The translations under genes were made by a program, and so were the position numbers. The notes under the pieces are model-generated. The model ran no database searches and had not been told where the DNA came from. It was given only the letters and a program-made list of their open reading frames with translations. A stretch of 14,374 nt of DNA from Gammaproteobacteria bacterium (GTDB lineage: Bacteria; Pseudomonadota; Gammaproteobacteria; JAJDOJ01). Below, piece by piece: positions 1 to 11,642 of the stretch. Positions within the stretch are counted from its first letter, which is position 1, and every line of letters starts with the position of its first letter. The stretch is from the NCBI GenBank assembly GCA_027030565.1, contig JALVEU010000095.1:1-14374 (forward strand). Direction: 5' to 3'.

Positions 1-173
1 CACAAATCACCCTGCCCCGGCCCCAGCAACCGCGGGTCTATCTGCGCACGCGCACGATCGACGCCGACGGTTATCCCGGCCCCTACAGCCCCACACAGTT
101 CCTTGACAAGCCACGCTGGCCGGGCTGGCCGGTGCTCGGCTTCGCCCTCGTCGTACTGCTGCTGGCGCTTTGA
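1..173 (+). CDS. C-terminal end of a probable FecR-domain envelope protein (5' end outside window)
   Basis: An open frame enters from the left edge and ends at a TGA at 171-173, giving 56 visible residues in the frame starting at base 3. The visible part holds a beta-sandwich-like string with the pattern YLRTRTIDADGYPGPYS, then a proline- and tryptophan-containing linker and a terminal hydrophobic run rich in Leu and Val that could be a C-terminal membrane anchor. The IDADG-x-x-GP-x-S pattern is what I know from the fibronectin-III-like C-terminal repeats of FecR/LysM-domain proteins. Genes of that kind are often found directly upstream of CHASE2-domain receptors, as here (197 bases apart, same strand). 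The family call therefore rests partly on context; the N-terminal domains are not in the window. In such pairs the FecR-like protein is presumed to act in the periplasm, but the role here is inferred. Confidence 0.5.
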   Translation, partial: QITLPRPQQPRVYLRTRTIDADGYPGPYSPTQFLDKPRWPGWPVLGFALVVLLLAL

Positions 174-370
174 TCACCCCGCGTGCCAAAGCACCGACCG
201 GGCCTGCCACTCGAGCCACACGCAAGGGGATCACAGCGAACCGCCCGCGGTGCCACAGGTTCTGTGAAGCGGCTCCCAGGCTGACACCGGTGTGGGCCTC
301 CCCCCTGGTGCCGGTCCGGGGTTGCGGCATATGGTAGACCCATGCGTGCAGCGATGGGTGGAAAAGGGCC
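174..370 (+). promoter_or_regulatory. Spacer with two short palindromes upstream of the CHASE2 gene
   Basis: This 197-base spacer holds two perfect short inverted repeats: CACAG-gtt-CTGTG at 254-266 and ACACCGGTGT at 284-293, about 28 bases apart centre to centre. They could be regulator binding sites or leader hairpins. I see no convincing -35/-10 pair, no T-run for an intrinsic terminator after the upstream gene, and no recognisable cyclic-di-GMP riboswitch core. A purine-rich stretch, GGAAAAGGG, at 360-368 serves as the ribosome binding site of the next gene. Confidence 0.25.
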
Positions 371-3199
371 ATGAGTCGGGGCGAACGCGCGTTGCTCGCA
401 GCCGTGGTCCTGGCTGCGACACTGGGTCTGGCTTGGACCGGACTTTTGCGCGACGCCGACAATCTGTTCTACGACCTGCACCAGCGCCACTGGCGGCACA
501 CCGCGGCCCACGACATCGTGCTCGTAAAGATCGACGACAAGGCCATCGATGCCCTGGGTCCCTGGCCCTGGCCCAGGAGCACGCACGCACGTCTGATCGA
601 CCGACTCTCGGAATGGGGGGCCGCTGCGGTGGCCTTCGATGTCCTGTTTGCCGGCCCCGACCCCCGGGGCATCGGGGAGGACGCCACGCTGAGCGACGCC
701 CTCCGGCGCTATGGACACGGTGTCCTGGCCGTGGCACCTGCGCCCGGTTCTACCGACGGCGCCCTCCAGGAGCTCCGCCCCCCACCGCTGCTGGCACGGG
801 CTGCAGACCGGCTGGGCCACACCGATCTGGAGGTGGATCAAGACGGGCTGATCCGTTCCGTATACCTCCAAGCAGGGCTGGGGCGCCCCATGCTCGCCCA
901 GCTCGCCCTGGCGCTGCTGGAGACTACCGGGTCGGCCCCGGATGCCGTACCCGGCGAACGCCGGCCGCGCCCCCGCATTCCAGCGCCCGGGGCCTGGGTG
1001 CGCGACCACCGTATCCTCATCCCCTTCTCAGGCCCACCGGGCACCTACACCGGGTTTTCCTACATCGACGTACTCGACGGACGAGCACCACGCGAACGGT
1101 TCTCCGGGGCGCTGGTCCTCGTCGGCGTCACCGCGGTGGGACTGGCCAAGGAGCTCTCCACCCCGGTCTCCGACCGGCACCGGCTGATGTCCGGCATCGA
1201 GATCCATGCCAACATCGCCGACGCACTGCGCAGCGGGAGGACCCTCACCACGCTGCCCCGGCAGTGGACGTTGCTGTTGAGCCTGGGTCTGGTGGCCCTG
1301 GCCCTGCTGCTCAACGACACGCTTTCGGCACGCGGCGCCCTGCTCGCCACCCTGGCCTGCGGGCTGGGAACGCTGGCGCTGAGCGTTTTCTTGCTGCGCT
1401 GGCATGCTCTGTGGTTCCCACCGGCGGCCGCCTTCCTGGGGGTGTTCCTGCCCTATCCGCTCTGGACCTGGCGGCGCCTGGAAGGCGCCCGCCGTTCGCT
1501 GGCGGGCGAACGCAACCGACTCAAGGTGACCCTCGACTCGGTGGGGGACGGGGTCGTGGTCATCGGCCGGGACCAACAGATCCAGTTCATCAATCCGGTG
1601 GCCGAGATCCTCACCGGGATGTCGCTGGACGAGGCTCGGAACAGGCCCTGGGACGAGGTGGTCCATCTGGTGGACACATCACCCCATCGCCGCGGCGTAC
1701 ATCCCATCCTGCGCTGCCTGCGCGAGCGCACCACCATTCCCCTCGGCGAGCAAACCAGCATCGTGGCGCGCGACGGCACACGGCGTGCCGTGCACGCCCT
1801 GGTCACACCGCTGCGCGACGGGGACAAGGCTCCGCGCGGGTGCGTGCTCACCCTGACCGACGTCACCGAACTCCGGCACCTAGCGGACCAGATGGGCCAC
1901 CAGGCCACGCACGACGACCTCACTGGCCTACCCAACCGTACGCTCCTGCGTGATCGCCTGCAGAAGGCCATCGAGCGCGCGCGGCGTGCAGACACGCTGG
2001 TTGCAGTGCTGTTCCTCGATCTGGACGATTTCAAACGCGTCAACGATGCCCTCGGCCACTCGGTGGGGGACACGCTGCTCCTGCAAGCGGCCGACCGGCT
2101 GCGCATGCGCTGCCGCCGGCAGGACACCCTGGCGCGGCTCGGCGGCGACGAGTTCGTGCTCGTCCTCGAAGGGCTTAGAGAGGCCGAGCAGGCGGGTACC
2201 GTGGCGCGCCAGTTGCTCGATGCGCTGCGCAGGCCCATGCAGATCGGTACCCACGAGTTCCTGGTCACCGGCAGTGTGGGCATCGCCCTGTATCCGAAGG
2301 ATGCCCGCGACGTGGAATCCTTGCTGCGGCTGGCCGACGCGGCCATGTATCAGGCCAAGGAGGCGGGACGCAACACCTTTCGGTACGCCTCCGAGGACCT
2401 GGACACACGCGCCCTGGAGCGTCTTTCGCTGGAGGCCGAGCTGCGGGGCGCCCTTTCCGACGGCCAGCTCCACCTGTACTACCAGCCCGTGGTGGAGCTG
2501 GAGACCGGACGCGTCATCTCCGCCGAGGCCCTGATGCGCTGGGAGCACCCGCGCTACGGACTCCTGCCACCGGCCCGCTTCGTGGGGCTCGCCGAGGAGA
2601 CGGGCCTGATTACGACGCTCGGGCATTGGGCCTTGCGCGAAAGTTGCCGCCAACTGCGCGACTGGGATACCAAATCCTTGCCGTTGCCCCGGGTGGCGCT
2701 CAACATCTCACCCTGCCAATTCAGCGGGCCGGGGCTCGCCGATGCGGTGCACAGCGCCCTGAACGAGTCCGCCCTGCATGCCGATCGCCTGGAACTCGAG
2801 CTCACCGAGAGCATGGTCATGAATGACGTCTCGCGGGCGTTGGCCGTGATCGGGGAGCTCAAGGCCCTGGGCGTCCATTTGGCCATCGACGACTTCGGGA
2901 CCGGCTACTCTTCTCTCAGCTACCTCAAGCAGTTTCCCCTGGACCATCTCAAGATCGATCGCTCCTTCGTAACCGACCTGGACGCCGATCCCGAGAGTCA
3001 GGCCATCGTCGAGGCGATCATCGCCATGGCGCATGGCCTGGGGATGCGGGTGATCGCCGAAGGAGTGGAGAGCTGGGAGCAGTTCCTGTTTCTCAAGCAG
3101 GTGGGCTGCGACGCCGCCCAGGGATATCTCATCGGCTCGCCGGTCCGTTCCGAGGAGTTCGAGGCAGTGTGGCACGAAGGCTTTGCCCTGCCCGCCTAG
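371..3199 (+). CDS. CHASE2-PAS-GGDEF-EAL transmembrane cyclic-di-GMP synthase/phosphodiesterase
   Basis: A 942-residue inner-membrane receptor predicted to make and degrade cyclic-di-GMP. An N-terminal membrane helix (about 7-25) precedes a CHASE2 extracytoplasmic sensor (about 28-285), with the typical IVLVKIDDKAID start and the later SGIEIHANIADAL string. Three membrane helices follow (about 299-315, 322-342, 346-362). A PAS domain lies at about 384-503. The GGDEF domain (about 515-685) has GGDEF at 591-595 and RRQD at 582-585, the correct spacing for an RxxD product-inhibition site. The EAL domain (about 697-935) keeps E719-A-L, N778, the D840-D841-FGTG loop and the KIDRSF and AEGVES motifs, so both activities look intact. 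The ATG at 371 has an AAGGG ribosome binding site just upstream. The gene ends 7 bases from the convergent TonB-receptor gene. The net direction of activity and the signal sensed cannot be read from sequence. Confidence 0.93.
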   Translation: MSRGERALLAAVVLAATLGLAWTGLLRDADNLFYDLHQRHWRHTAAHDIVLVKIDDKAIDALGPWPWPRSTHARLIDRLSEWGAAAVAFDVLFAGPDPRGIGEDATLSDALRRYGHGVLAVAPAPGSTDGALQELRPPPLLARAADRLGHTDLEVDQDGLIRSVYLQAGLGRPMLAQLALALLETTGSAPDAVPGERRPRPRIPAPGAWVRDHRILIPFSGPPGTYTGFSYIDVLDGRAPRERFSGALVLVGVTAVGLAKELSTPVSDRHRLMSGIEIHANIADALRSGRTLTTLPRQWTLLLSLGLVALALLLNDTLSARGALLATLACGLGTLALSVFLLRWHALWFPPAAAFLGVFLPYPLWTWRRLEGARRSLAGERNRLKVTLDSVGDGVVVIGRDQQIQFINPVAEILTGMSLDEARNRPWDEVVHLVDTSPHRRGVHPILRCLRERTTIPLGEQTSIVARDGTRRAVHALVTPLRDGDKAPRGCVLTLTDVTELRHLADQMGHQATHDDLTGLPNRTLLRDRLQKAIERARRADTLVAVLFLDLDDFKRVNDALGHSVGDTLLLQAADRLRMRCRRQDTLARLGGDEFVLVLEGLREAEQAGTVARQLLDALRRPMQIGTHEFLVTGSVGIALYPKDARDVESLLRLADAAMYQAKEAGRNTFRYASEDLDTRALERLSLEAELRGALSDGQLHLYYQPVVELETGRVISAEALMRWEHPRYGLLPPARFVGLAEETGLITTLGHWALRESCRQLRDWDTKSLPLPRVALNISPCQFSGPGLADAVHSALNESALHADRLELELTESMVMNDVSRALAVIGELKALGVHLAIDDFGTGYSSLSYLKQFPLDHLKIDRSFVTDLDADPESQAIVEAIIAMAHGLGMRVIAEGVESWEQFLFLKQVGCDAAQGYLIGSPVRSEEFEAVWHEGFALPA

Positions 3200-3206
3200 C
3201 CGACGC

Positions 3207-5291
3207 TCAAAAGGTCCACCGGATCTGGCCGTAGACGCTGCGCGGCACCTCCACGGGCACGGGATACACGCCGGCGATGAATTCCGGATGCTGCGCGTGC
3301 AGCAGATTCTGCCCCACTACGGACAGCTCCAGGTTCGGGCGCGGGCGCCACGCCAGGCGCGCATCCAGCTCCCAGGTGCCGCCAATGGGGTAATCGAAGA
3401 ACCGCGGATCCGTGGTGGCGAAACGCTCCAGCCGCCCGTCGTAACGCAGCCAAAGGTCCAGGTCCACGTCCCGAGGCAGATCCATCGAGGAGCGCAGGGA
3501 GACCCGGTGACGGGGATTCATCCCCTCGGTCAACTCGTCGCCAAGGCCGGCGGAGGAGTGGTCCTCCAGATCCATCTGGAGGAAGGTGTAGGCAAGCTGC
3601 AGGCGCCACCGATCCAGAGGACGCCAGTCCACGTAGGCCTCTGCCCCATAGCTGAAACCATCCATGTCGTTGGCCATCTCGGTCCGGTTCAGGATCAGCG
3701 GTGGCGGGCCGGGGTCGAACAAACGCTGGCGGTCCGCAGCCACGCGCAGGCCCGCGTAATCGTTGTAAAAGGCGGCCAGATCGAACGAGATCCGCTCGCC
3801 CAGTCGCATCCGATAGCCCAGTTCATAGGCCACCACGGACTCCGCCCCGAAGCGCTCCGTGCCCGAGACGGTGGTGACCACCCCCGGGGTCCCGGGCCCC
3901 AAGGCGCCCGGCGGCAGGACGTGCCCCACGATGGTCAGGTCACGTTCCACGCGCGTCGGGGTGCGCACCGCACGCGATATCGCGCCCCACAGGGTGTGAT
4001 GCGGTGCCGGCTTCCAGAGCACCCGCGCGTTGGGTTGCACCTCGAAGCCGGAGTACTCGTTGTGCTCAAGCTTGGTGCCCAGCGTCAAGCGCAGCCGCTC
4101 GGGCAGTAGGGTGACGTCGTCCTGGACGAAGCCACTGTAACGATGGGCATCCCGCGTCGGTCGCTCCACGAACAGAACCCCTTCACGTCCAGAGGCATCA
4201 TCGTGTGTGTAACGGTATCCGAGTCCCCACACCACGGCATGGCGCTCGGCAAAGGTGAACCGGTGCTGGAAATCCACATCGAGCGTGTCCAGCGTGTCGT
4301 GGAACAGGGGCTCGTCGCGCTCCACGCGATCGTAGTAGAGCTGCAGCTCCAGGCCCGAGGTCTCCGAAAGGGTGCGCGCCCAACGTGCCAGCACGTTGCC
4401 GCCGTTGAGGTCCGCGTCCTCAGCGGTGGGCATCGCCTGCCTGGGCGTGGCACGGGGCACCACGGGGAGGTTGATCACTTGGCCGGCGCGCCCGTCGTAG
4501 AGGTCACCCTGGAGGGTCAGGTGGTCCTGCGTCGATGGCACATAGTCCACCCGAAATCCGCCGCGCGCCATGCGCCAGTCGTCCGGGGTATCCTCCCCCT
4601 GTGGGTCCACGAACCCGCTGCGCTCGAAATACTTGGCGTAGACTCGCGCATGCGCATGCTCGCCCAGCGCGGCCCCGTAACGCAGGGTGGCAAACCCCTT
4701 CTCCAGGGTGCCGGTGCCTGCCTTGGCGAGACCGCCCTGCGTCTCGGCCGCGTCCTTGGTGATGATGTTGATGATCCCGTTGACCGCATTGGAGCCCCAC
4801 AGCGAGGCGCCGGGCCCGCGGATCACCTCGATGCGTTCGATGTCGTCGAGCACGGTGTCCTGCGTGTCCCAGAAGACCCCGGAGAATAGAGGGTTGTACA
4901 GTGTGCGGCCGTCCATCAACACCAGGAGCTTGTTGGCGAACTGGCCGTTGAAGCCACGTGCACTGATGGCCCATTTGCTCGAATCGATGCGGGCCACGTG
5001 CAGACCCGGCACCAGCCGCAGGGCCTCCGGAATACTGGTCACTCCGGCACGCCGGATGTCGTCGGCCGTGATCACGAATACGGCAGCGGCCGACTCTGAA
5101 AGGGCCTGAGGCTTACGGGCCACCGAGGTTACCTGGATGTTCAGGAGTTCTTCCAGGCTGAGTTCGGACAGGCCCGTGACGTCCTGCATGCCGGCGACCA
5201 GGCTGCCTTGGCACAGACCCGCCAGCCCGAGGCACAGCCCGGCCAGGCGCCGACGCAAACGGTGTGGCGCGCCACTACGGGGCTTGTTCAT
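3207..5291 (-). CDS. TonB-dependent outer-membrane receptor, ligand unknown
   Basis: A 694-residue outer-membrane beta-barrel receptor. I chose the ATG at 5291 because it has GGAG at 5299-5302 with a 7-base spacer and gives an Arg-rich N-terminus followed by a hydrophobic signal peptide (about 12-33). An in-frame ATG at 5375 would only add a non-hydrophobic leader. The mature N-terminus has LSLEELLNIQVTSVARKPQ (about 44-62), then the plug domain (about 62-180) with ITADDIRRAGVTSIPEALR and RIEVIRGPGASLWGSNAVNG. The barrel follows and ends in a terminal Phe, as expected for BAM-dependent insertion. The family imports iron complexes, cobalamin or other ligands using TonB energy. Receptors with this LSLEEL...ITADDIRR N-terminus often lie next to YfiR-like and cyclic-di-GMP genes, so a sensory rather than purely nutritional role is possible. 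It is the last gene of the minus-strand set, 104 bases after the response regulator, with no terminator visible between them. Confidence 0.9.
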   Translation of the reverse strand: MNKPRSGAPHRLRRRLAGLCLGLAGLCQGSLVAGMQDVTGLSELSLEELLNIQVTSVARKPQALSESAAAVFVITADDIRRAGVTSIPEALRLVPGLHVARIDSSKWAISARGFNGQFANKLLVLMDGRTLYNPLFSGVFWDTQDTVLDDIERIEVIRGPGASLWGSNAVNGIINIITKDAAETQGGLAKAGTGTLEKGFATLRYGAALGEHAHARVYAKYFERSGFVDPQGEDTPDDWRMARGGFRVDYVPSTQDHLTLQGDLYDGRAGQVINLPVVPRATPRQAMPTAEDADLNGGNVLARWARTLSETSGLELQLYYDRVERDEPLFHDTLDTLDVDFQHRFTFAERHAVVWGLGYRYTHDDASGREGVLFVERPTRDAHRYSGFVQDDVTLLPERLRLTLGTKLEHNEYSGFEVQPNARVLWKPAPHHTLWGAISRAVRTPTRVERDLTIVGHVLPPGALGPGTPGVVTTVSGTERFGAESVVAYELGYRMRLGERISFDLAAFYNDYAGLRVAADRQRLFDPGPPPLILNRTEMANDMDGFSYGAEAYVDWRPLDRWRLQLAYTFLQMDLEDHSSAGLGDELTEGMNPRHRVSLRSSMDLPRDVDLDLWLRYDGRLERFATTDPRFFDYPIGGTWELDARLAWRPRPNLELSVVGQNLLHAQHPEFIAGVYPVPVEVPRSVYGQIRWTF

Positions 5292-5298
5292 CGACCGG

Positions 5299-5302
5299 CT
5301 CC
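5299..5302 (-). promoter_or_regulatory. Ribosome binding site that sets the TonB-receptor start
   Basis: GGAG on the minus strand lies 7 bases upstream of the ATG at 5291. No comparable site precedes the longer in-frame ATG at 5375, so this site favours the shorter protein that begins directly with a signal peptide. Confidence 0.6.
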
Positions 5303-5395
5303 GGGGCGTCCCTGCAGCGGTACGGGACGAGGCGTTCTCGGACTGCCTACTGGCATGGGCGAGGTGGGGCTCCAATCCATGGTTGCACCCGCAGG

Positions 5396-7593
5396 CTAGA
5401 AAGCCGTAGGGCCTGCGTCAACGCCGTGCGCGCCCCGGCCGGCCGGAGTGTCTGCAGTCCCGGACGAAAGGTGGGCCCACCGCGCCGGCCGCCATTCCTG
5501 CAGCAGGGCGGTGAACGCCGATGCCGGCATGGGTCTGCCCAGGAGGTAGCCCTGGACGCGGTCGCACCCGGCCCGGGCGAGGAATTCGAGTTGCCCGACG
5601 GTCTCCACACCTTCGGCCACGATGTGCAGTCCCATACTGTGACCCAGGGCGATGATGGCCGAGACGATGGCGGTATCGTCCTCCTGCTGCTGCTCCAGGC
5701 CGCGCACAAAGCTGCGATCGATCTTCACCGTGTCGATGGGCAGGCGCTTCAGATAGCTCAGGGAGGAGTAGCCGGTCCCGAAGTCGTCCACCGAGAAGGT
5801 GATCCCCAGCTTGCGCAGTTCCAGCAGCGTGCCGATGTTGTGCTCCACGTCGCGCATCATGGTCGTCTCGGTGATCTCGAGCTCCAGCAGGCTGGGGTCC
5901 AACCCGGTTTCCTGGAGGGTGTCCCGTACCCTCTCCACCAAGTCCGGCGATTCGAGCTGGAGGCTGCTCAGGTTCACGCACACGCGCACGGGCGCGGCCC
6001 CCGGCCGTTGCCAGGCCAGCGCTTGGGTGCAGGCCGCACGCAGCACCCAGTGGCCTATGGGCAGAATCAAGCTCGACTCCTCTGCTGCCGGAATGAACTC
6101 GGCGGGCGAGACCTGGCCCAGGGTAGGGCTATGCCAACGCAGCAGGGCCTCGGCGGCCACCACACGTCCGCCGCGCACATCCACCAATGGCTGGAAGTGC
6201 ACTTCGAATTCGTCGTTTTCCACCGCCTTGCGCAGTTCGGTTTCCAGCGTGAGGCGATAGAGCGCCTTGGCATTCATGGTCTCGGAATAGAACTGATAGG
6301 CGTTCTTCCCCCGTTTCTTGACGTGATACATGGCGGTGTCGGCGTTCTTCAGCAGCTCCTCCACCGAATCGCCGTCGCCGGGAAAGGTGGCGATCCCAAT
6401 GCTGGCCGTCATGGAGACCTCACGCCCTTCGAGCGTGAGGGGACGAGACACCTCTCCGAGGATGCGTCGCGCCACGCGCCCCGCATCCTCGGGTTTGTCC
6501 AGGTCGGTGATCAGCACGGTGAACTCGTCTCCGCCCAGGCGCGCGAGCTCCACACCGCTGGCCACCCGACCCACGGCATCAGCGCGGCGCACGGATTCCT
6601 TCAGGCGCTTGGCCACCGTCTTGACCAGTGCATCCCCGGCCGAATGGCCGAGGCCATCGTTGATCCGCTTGAAGTTGTCCAGGTCGATGCACAGCACGGA
6701 CAGATGTCGGCCGTGGCGCCGCGCGGCGTGGATCGCTCGACCCAGCAGCTCGTTGAACAGGGCGCGATTGGGCAGGCCGGTCAGCGTGTCGTAGTAGGCC
6801 AGGCGGCGGATCTTGGCCTCGGCCTGGTGGCGCTTGGTCACGTCCTGGACGGTGCCCGTCACCGAACCGTCCGGCCGCTCCCCAGGGGCGCGCGCCTCGA
6901 CCCGAAATTGGACGATACGCCGTTTCCCCGTGGGGGCCTTCAACCGGCACTCCAGATCGAGTGCGCCCCCCTCTTCGGCGGTCCTGCGCAGCGCCCGGCG
7001 CAGCTCCTCGCCCTGTTCGGGTAGGACGTGGCTCAGGAGCTCGTTCAGGTTCGCAGGATCCGTTCCGGCCTCCAGGCCCAACACCACACAGGCCTCGGCC
7101 GAACAGTCCACGGCGTCGGAAAGCGGGTCCCAGCTCCAGTATCCCAGACGTGCGATCCGCTGCGCCTGTGCGAGGCGTGCCTGGCTCTGCTTCAACTGAC
7201 AGAGGATCGTCGAGGAGCGGATGATGTAGCGGATCCGGTGAGCGAGCAGCGTCCAGTTGATGGGCTTGGAGGAGAAGTCCGTGGCACCGGCCTCGTAGGC
7301 CCGCTCGATGGACTCAAAATCGTCCATTCCAGTGATCATGACCACCGGCACATCGGCCCCACCCGGCAGGGCCCGGATCCGCCGGCACGTCTCGAATCCG
7401 TCCATCCCTGGCAAATCCACGTCCAGCAGAACGATATCGGGGCGCAGGCGTTCGAACTCGACCACGCCCCGCTCACCGTCGGCTGCGACCTCCACCATCA
7501 GGCCCTGGCCGGGCAGCACACCTTGCGCCAACAACCGCACGGTGGGATCGTCATCGACCATCAGCACGGTGTTCGGAATCGTCTCGTCCCTGT

Positions 7594-7597
<4 letters not shown>
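5396..7597 (-). CDS. Response regulator REC-PAS-GGDEF-EAL (cyclic-di-GMP turnover output)
   Basis: A 733-residue cytoplasmic response regulator. The receiver domain (about 8-125) has acidic residues D15-D17, phosphoacceptor D59 in LLDVDLPG, T89 and K111, so it looks functional. A PAS domain (about 143-255) and a GGDEF domain follow, with GGDEF at 355-359. RxxD (R337-D340) is present, but 14 rather than 5 residues separate it from GGDEF, a 9-residue insertion. The EAL domain (about 447-700) has E483-A-L, N542, D604-D605-FGTG, K625, E662 and Q682, so phosphodiesterase chemistry looks intact. The tail after about residue 705 is Gly/Ala-rich and carries no recognised domain. Its ATG overlaps the stop of the hybrid kinase gene (ATGA), and AAGGAG lies at 7607-7612. 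It is therefore very probably the cognate output of that kinase, phosphorylated through the HPt domain. Whether phosphorylation raises or lowers cyclic-di-GMP is not evident. Confidence 0.93.
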
Positions 7598-10431
<2,834 letters not shown>

Positions 10432-10438
10432 GACACGG

Positions 10439-10443
10439 CCCTC
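10439..10443 (-). promoter_or_regulatory. Ribosome binding site overlapping the YfiR-like stop codon
   Basis: GAGGG on the minus strand shares two bases with the TGA stop (10444-10442) of the YfiR-like gene. It lies 7 bases before the ATG at 10431 and so decides the kinase start and couples it to the upstream gene. Confidence 0.55.
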
Positions 10444-10996
10444 ATCCTTCCTCCCGCACGATGGTCGCCAGGCCCAGGACCTGGGCACTGATCTCCAGCC
10501 CCGCCCGGCGCGCCGCGTCCACGTTCACTTTCAGGCGTACACGGCCACCGGACTGGTAGAGCTCGACGATTCCGCCCGCCTTGGCAAAGCCCGGTGTGTC
10601 GCTCACCGTGAGGATGGGGTGGGAAGCGATGCGGGGCAGCAGTGCGTGAAACCGCGAACGCCCCCGTTGAGAAACGAACAGGATTTCGCAGTCGGTCAGG
10701 AACGACCCCGAACGCTCCAGGCGGTGGACCGTGACCGGCCGCTGGTGCAGCTTGCGACCCTCGACCTCCAGGAGCGCCCGGCCCACGGGCGAATCGCCCA
10801 GGATGCAGATCTCGAAGCCGGAAAGCTCGGCCTCCCCGTCCTCGCCGGGCCAGCGCACGAAGGCGCCCAACTTGTAAACGATCGCCGCCTTGACGCGGCT
10901 CTCCAAAGGCGGTTCATCGGCCGCCCGCGCCGGGCTGCACCCGAGGATCACGAGCCACAAACCAACCCAGACCACGGTAGCCCACCGCCGGCACAC
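10442..10996 (-). CDS. YfiR-like periplasmic protein (DUF4154), GTG start
   Basis: A 184-residue secreted protein of the YfiR family. In Pseudomonas, YfiR binds the periplasmic domain of the diguanylate cyclase YfiN and represses it. The GTG at 10996 is chosen because GGAGGG at 11002-11007 sits 5 bases upstream and the product then begins with a compact signal peptide (basic CRRW, hydrophobic core, cleavage after ARA at 25). An ATG at 11041 would add 15 residues rich in Arg, Ala and Pro without a good ribosome site. The mature start has the family hallmark VKAAIVYKLGAFVRWP (35-50). C64 and C103 are 39 residues apart, the same spacing I recall for the Cys71-Cys110 disulfide of P. aeruginosa YfiR. 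The second family disulfide has no counterpart here. ILGC at 17-20 resembles a weak lipobox, so membrane anchoring is an alternative. First gene of the operon; the downstream kinase carries the CHASE8 domain YfiR would be expected to bind. Confidence 0.85.
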   Translation of the reverse strand: MCRRWATVVWVGLWLVILGCSPARAADEPPLESRVKAAIVYKLGAFVRWPGEDGEAELSGFEICILGDSPVGRALLEVEGRKLHQRPVTVHRLERSGSFLTDCEILFVSQRGRSRFHALLPRIASHPILTVSDTPGFAKAGGIVELYQSGGRVRLKVNVDAARRAGLEISAQVLGLATIVREEG

Positions 10997-11001
10997 ACCG
11001 G

Positions 11002-11007
11002 CCCTCC
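11002..11007 (-). promoter_or_regulatory. Strong ribosome binding site selecting the GTG start of the YfiR-like gene
   Basis: GGAGGG on the minus strand lies 5 bases upstream of the GTG at 10996. It is the best ribosome site near this gene's 5' end and precedes a start that puts the signal peptide directly at the N-terminus. Confidence 0.55.
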
Positions 11008-11609
11008 GCCCGGGCGCGGGTCTAGCCGCGCTGTGGATCATGCCGGCTGCCCCGCAAGCGGCCCTGCAGGATCGCAATCTCCGAGGGCGCCACGGATCGG
11101 ACTCCTGCACCGCAGCGCACGCTCGAAGCGGGGCCGGTGCAAGCCCCGTCATTGCGCAAGCATCCCGCGGCGACAGGGGAACGTCCGCTCCGCGCGCCGG
11201 CAGCGCGGCTTCCTATAACGCTGCAGCCAGTGCCTCCGCAGCCGCCCTGCTCGACCGGGGAATCAAATCCCTGCTGTTCCACACCACTCCCGTCCCTGCT
11301 TCCCTGGATTCGCACCGGGGCGTTGGGGGCCAGCGGCCACAGACGCCACCCCCGCGTGATCTCCATTCGTGCCCCTTATCCGCGCGACGTGGGCCGCGCA
11401 CCTCGGCGGCTCACAGCAGAGGTCGCACGCCCGTCCCCATAGACGTTTCGCTGTTTGCGCACGAACCGGACCGTTCGAGCCTAGGGGACAGCAGCATGGA
11501 GGGTCAACGCGTGGCACGGCTTCCCCGGATCGGACCTGGGGCTTTTTGGACGAACGGCCGTCGGGTGCACGCGTGCCTTCATGCGTGCGACCCGCAGGAC
11601 TGCACCGCC

Positions 11610-11637
11610 TGCACGCGATGGGCACCTGTGTTAGGAT
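11610..11637 (+). promoter_or_regulatory. Candidate promoter of the RhlE-type helicase gene
   Basis: TAGGAT at 11632-11637, preceded by TGTGT, is a fair sigma-70 -10 box. A weak -35 candidate, TGCACG (11610-11615), lies 16 bases upstream. Transcription would start near 11644, leaving a leader of about 130 bases. The -35 match is poor, so this is tentative. Confidence 0.35.
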
Positions 11638-11642
11638 GGCGG

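Noticed and set aside
292..1953. A 553-codon open frame overlapping the CHASE2 gene in another frame
   Set aside because: The product is rich in Arg, Pro, Gly and His with no motif, while the overlapping frame encodes clear CHASE2 and PAS sequence.
5264..7024. A 586-codon open frame on the plus strand opposite the response-regulator gene
   Set aside because: It is antisense to the GGDEF-EAL gene, which has every catalytic motif in its own frame. The antisense product has no domain-like sequence and a composition typical of a mirrored GC-rich gene.
11200..11230. Possible sigma-54 promoter on the minus strand (GGCAC near GCAG)
   Set aside because: The GG and GC elements are not spaced by 10 bases as required, and the second element lacks the TTGC core.
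11250..11290. A tRNA-like string, GGGGAATCAAATCCC followed by a CACCA-like end
   Set aside because: The loop does not match the conserved T-loop sequence, and no acceptor, D or anticodon arms can be formed around it on either strand.
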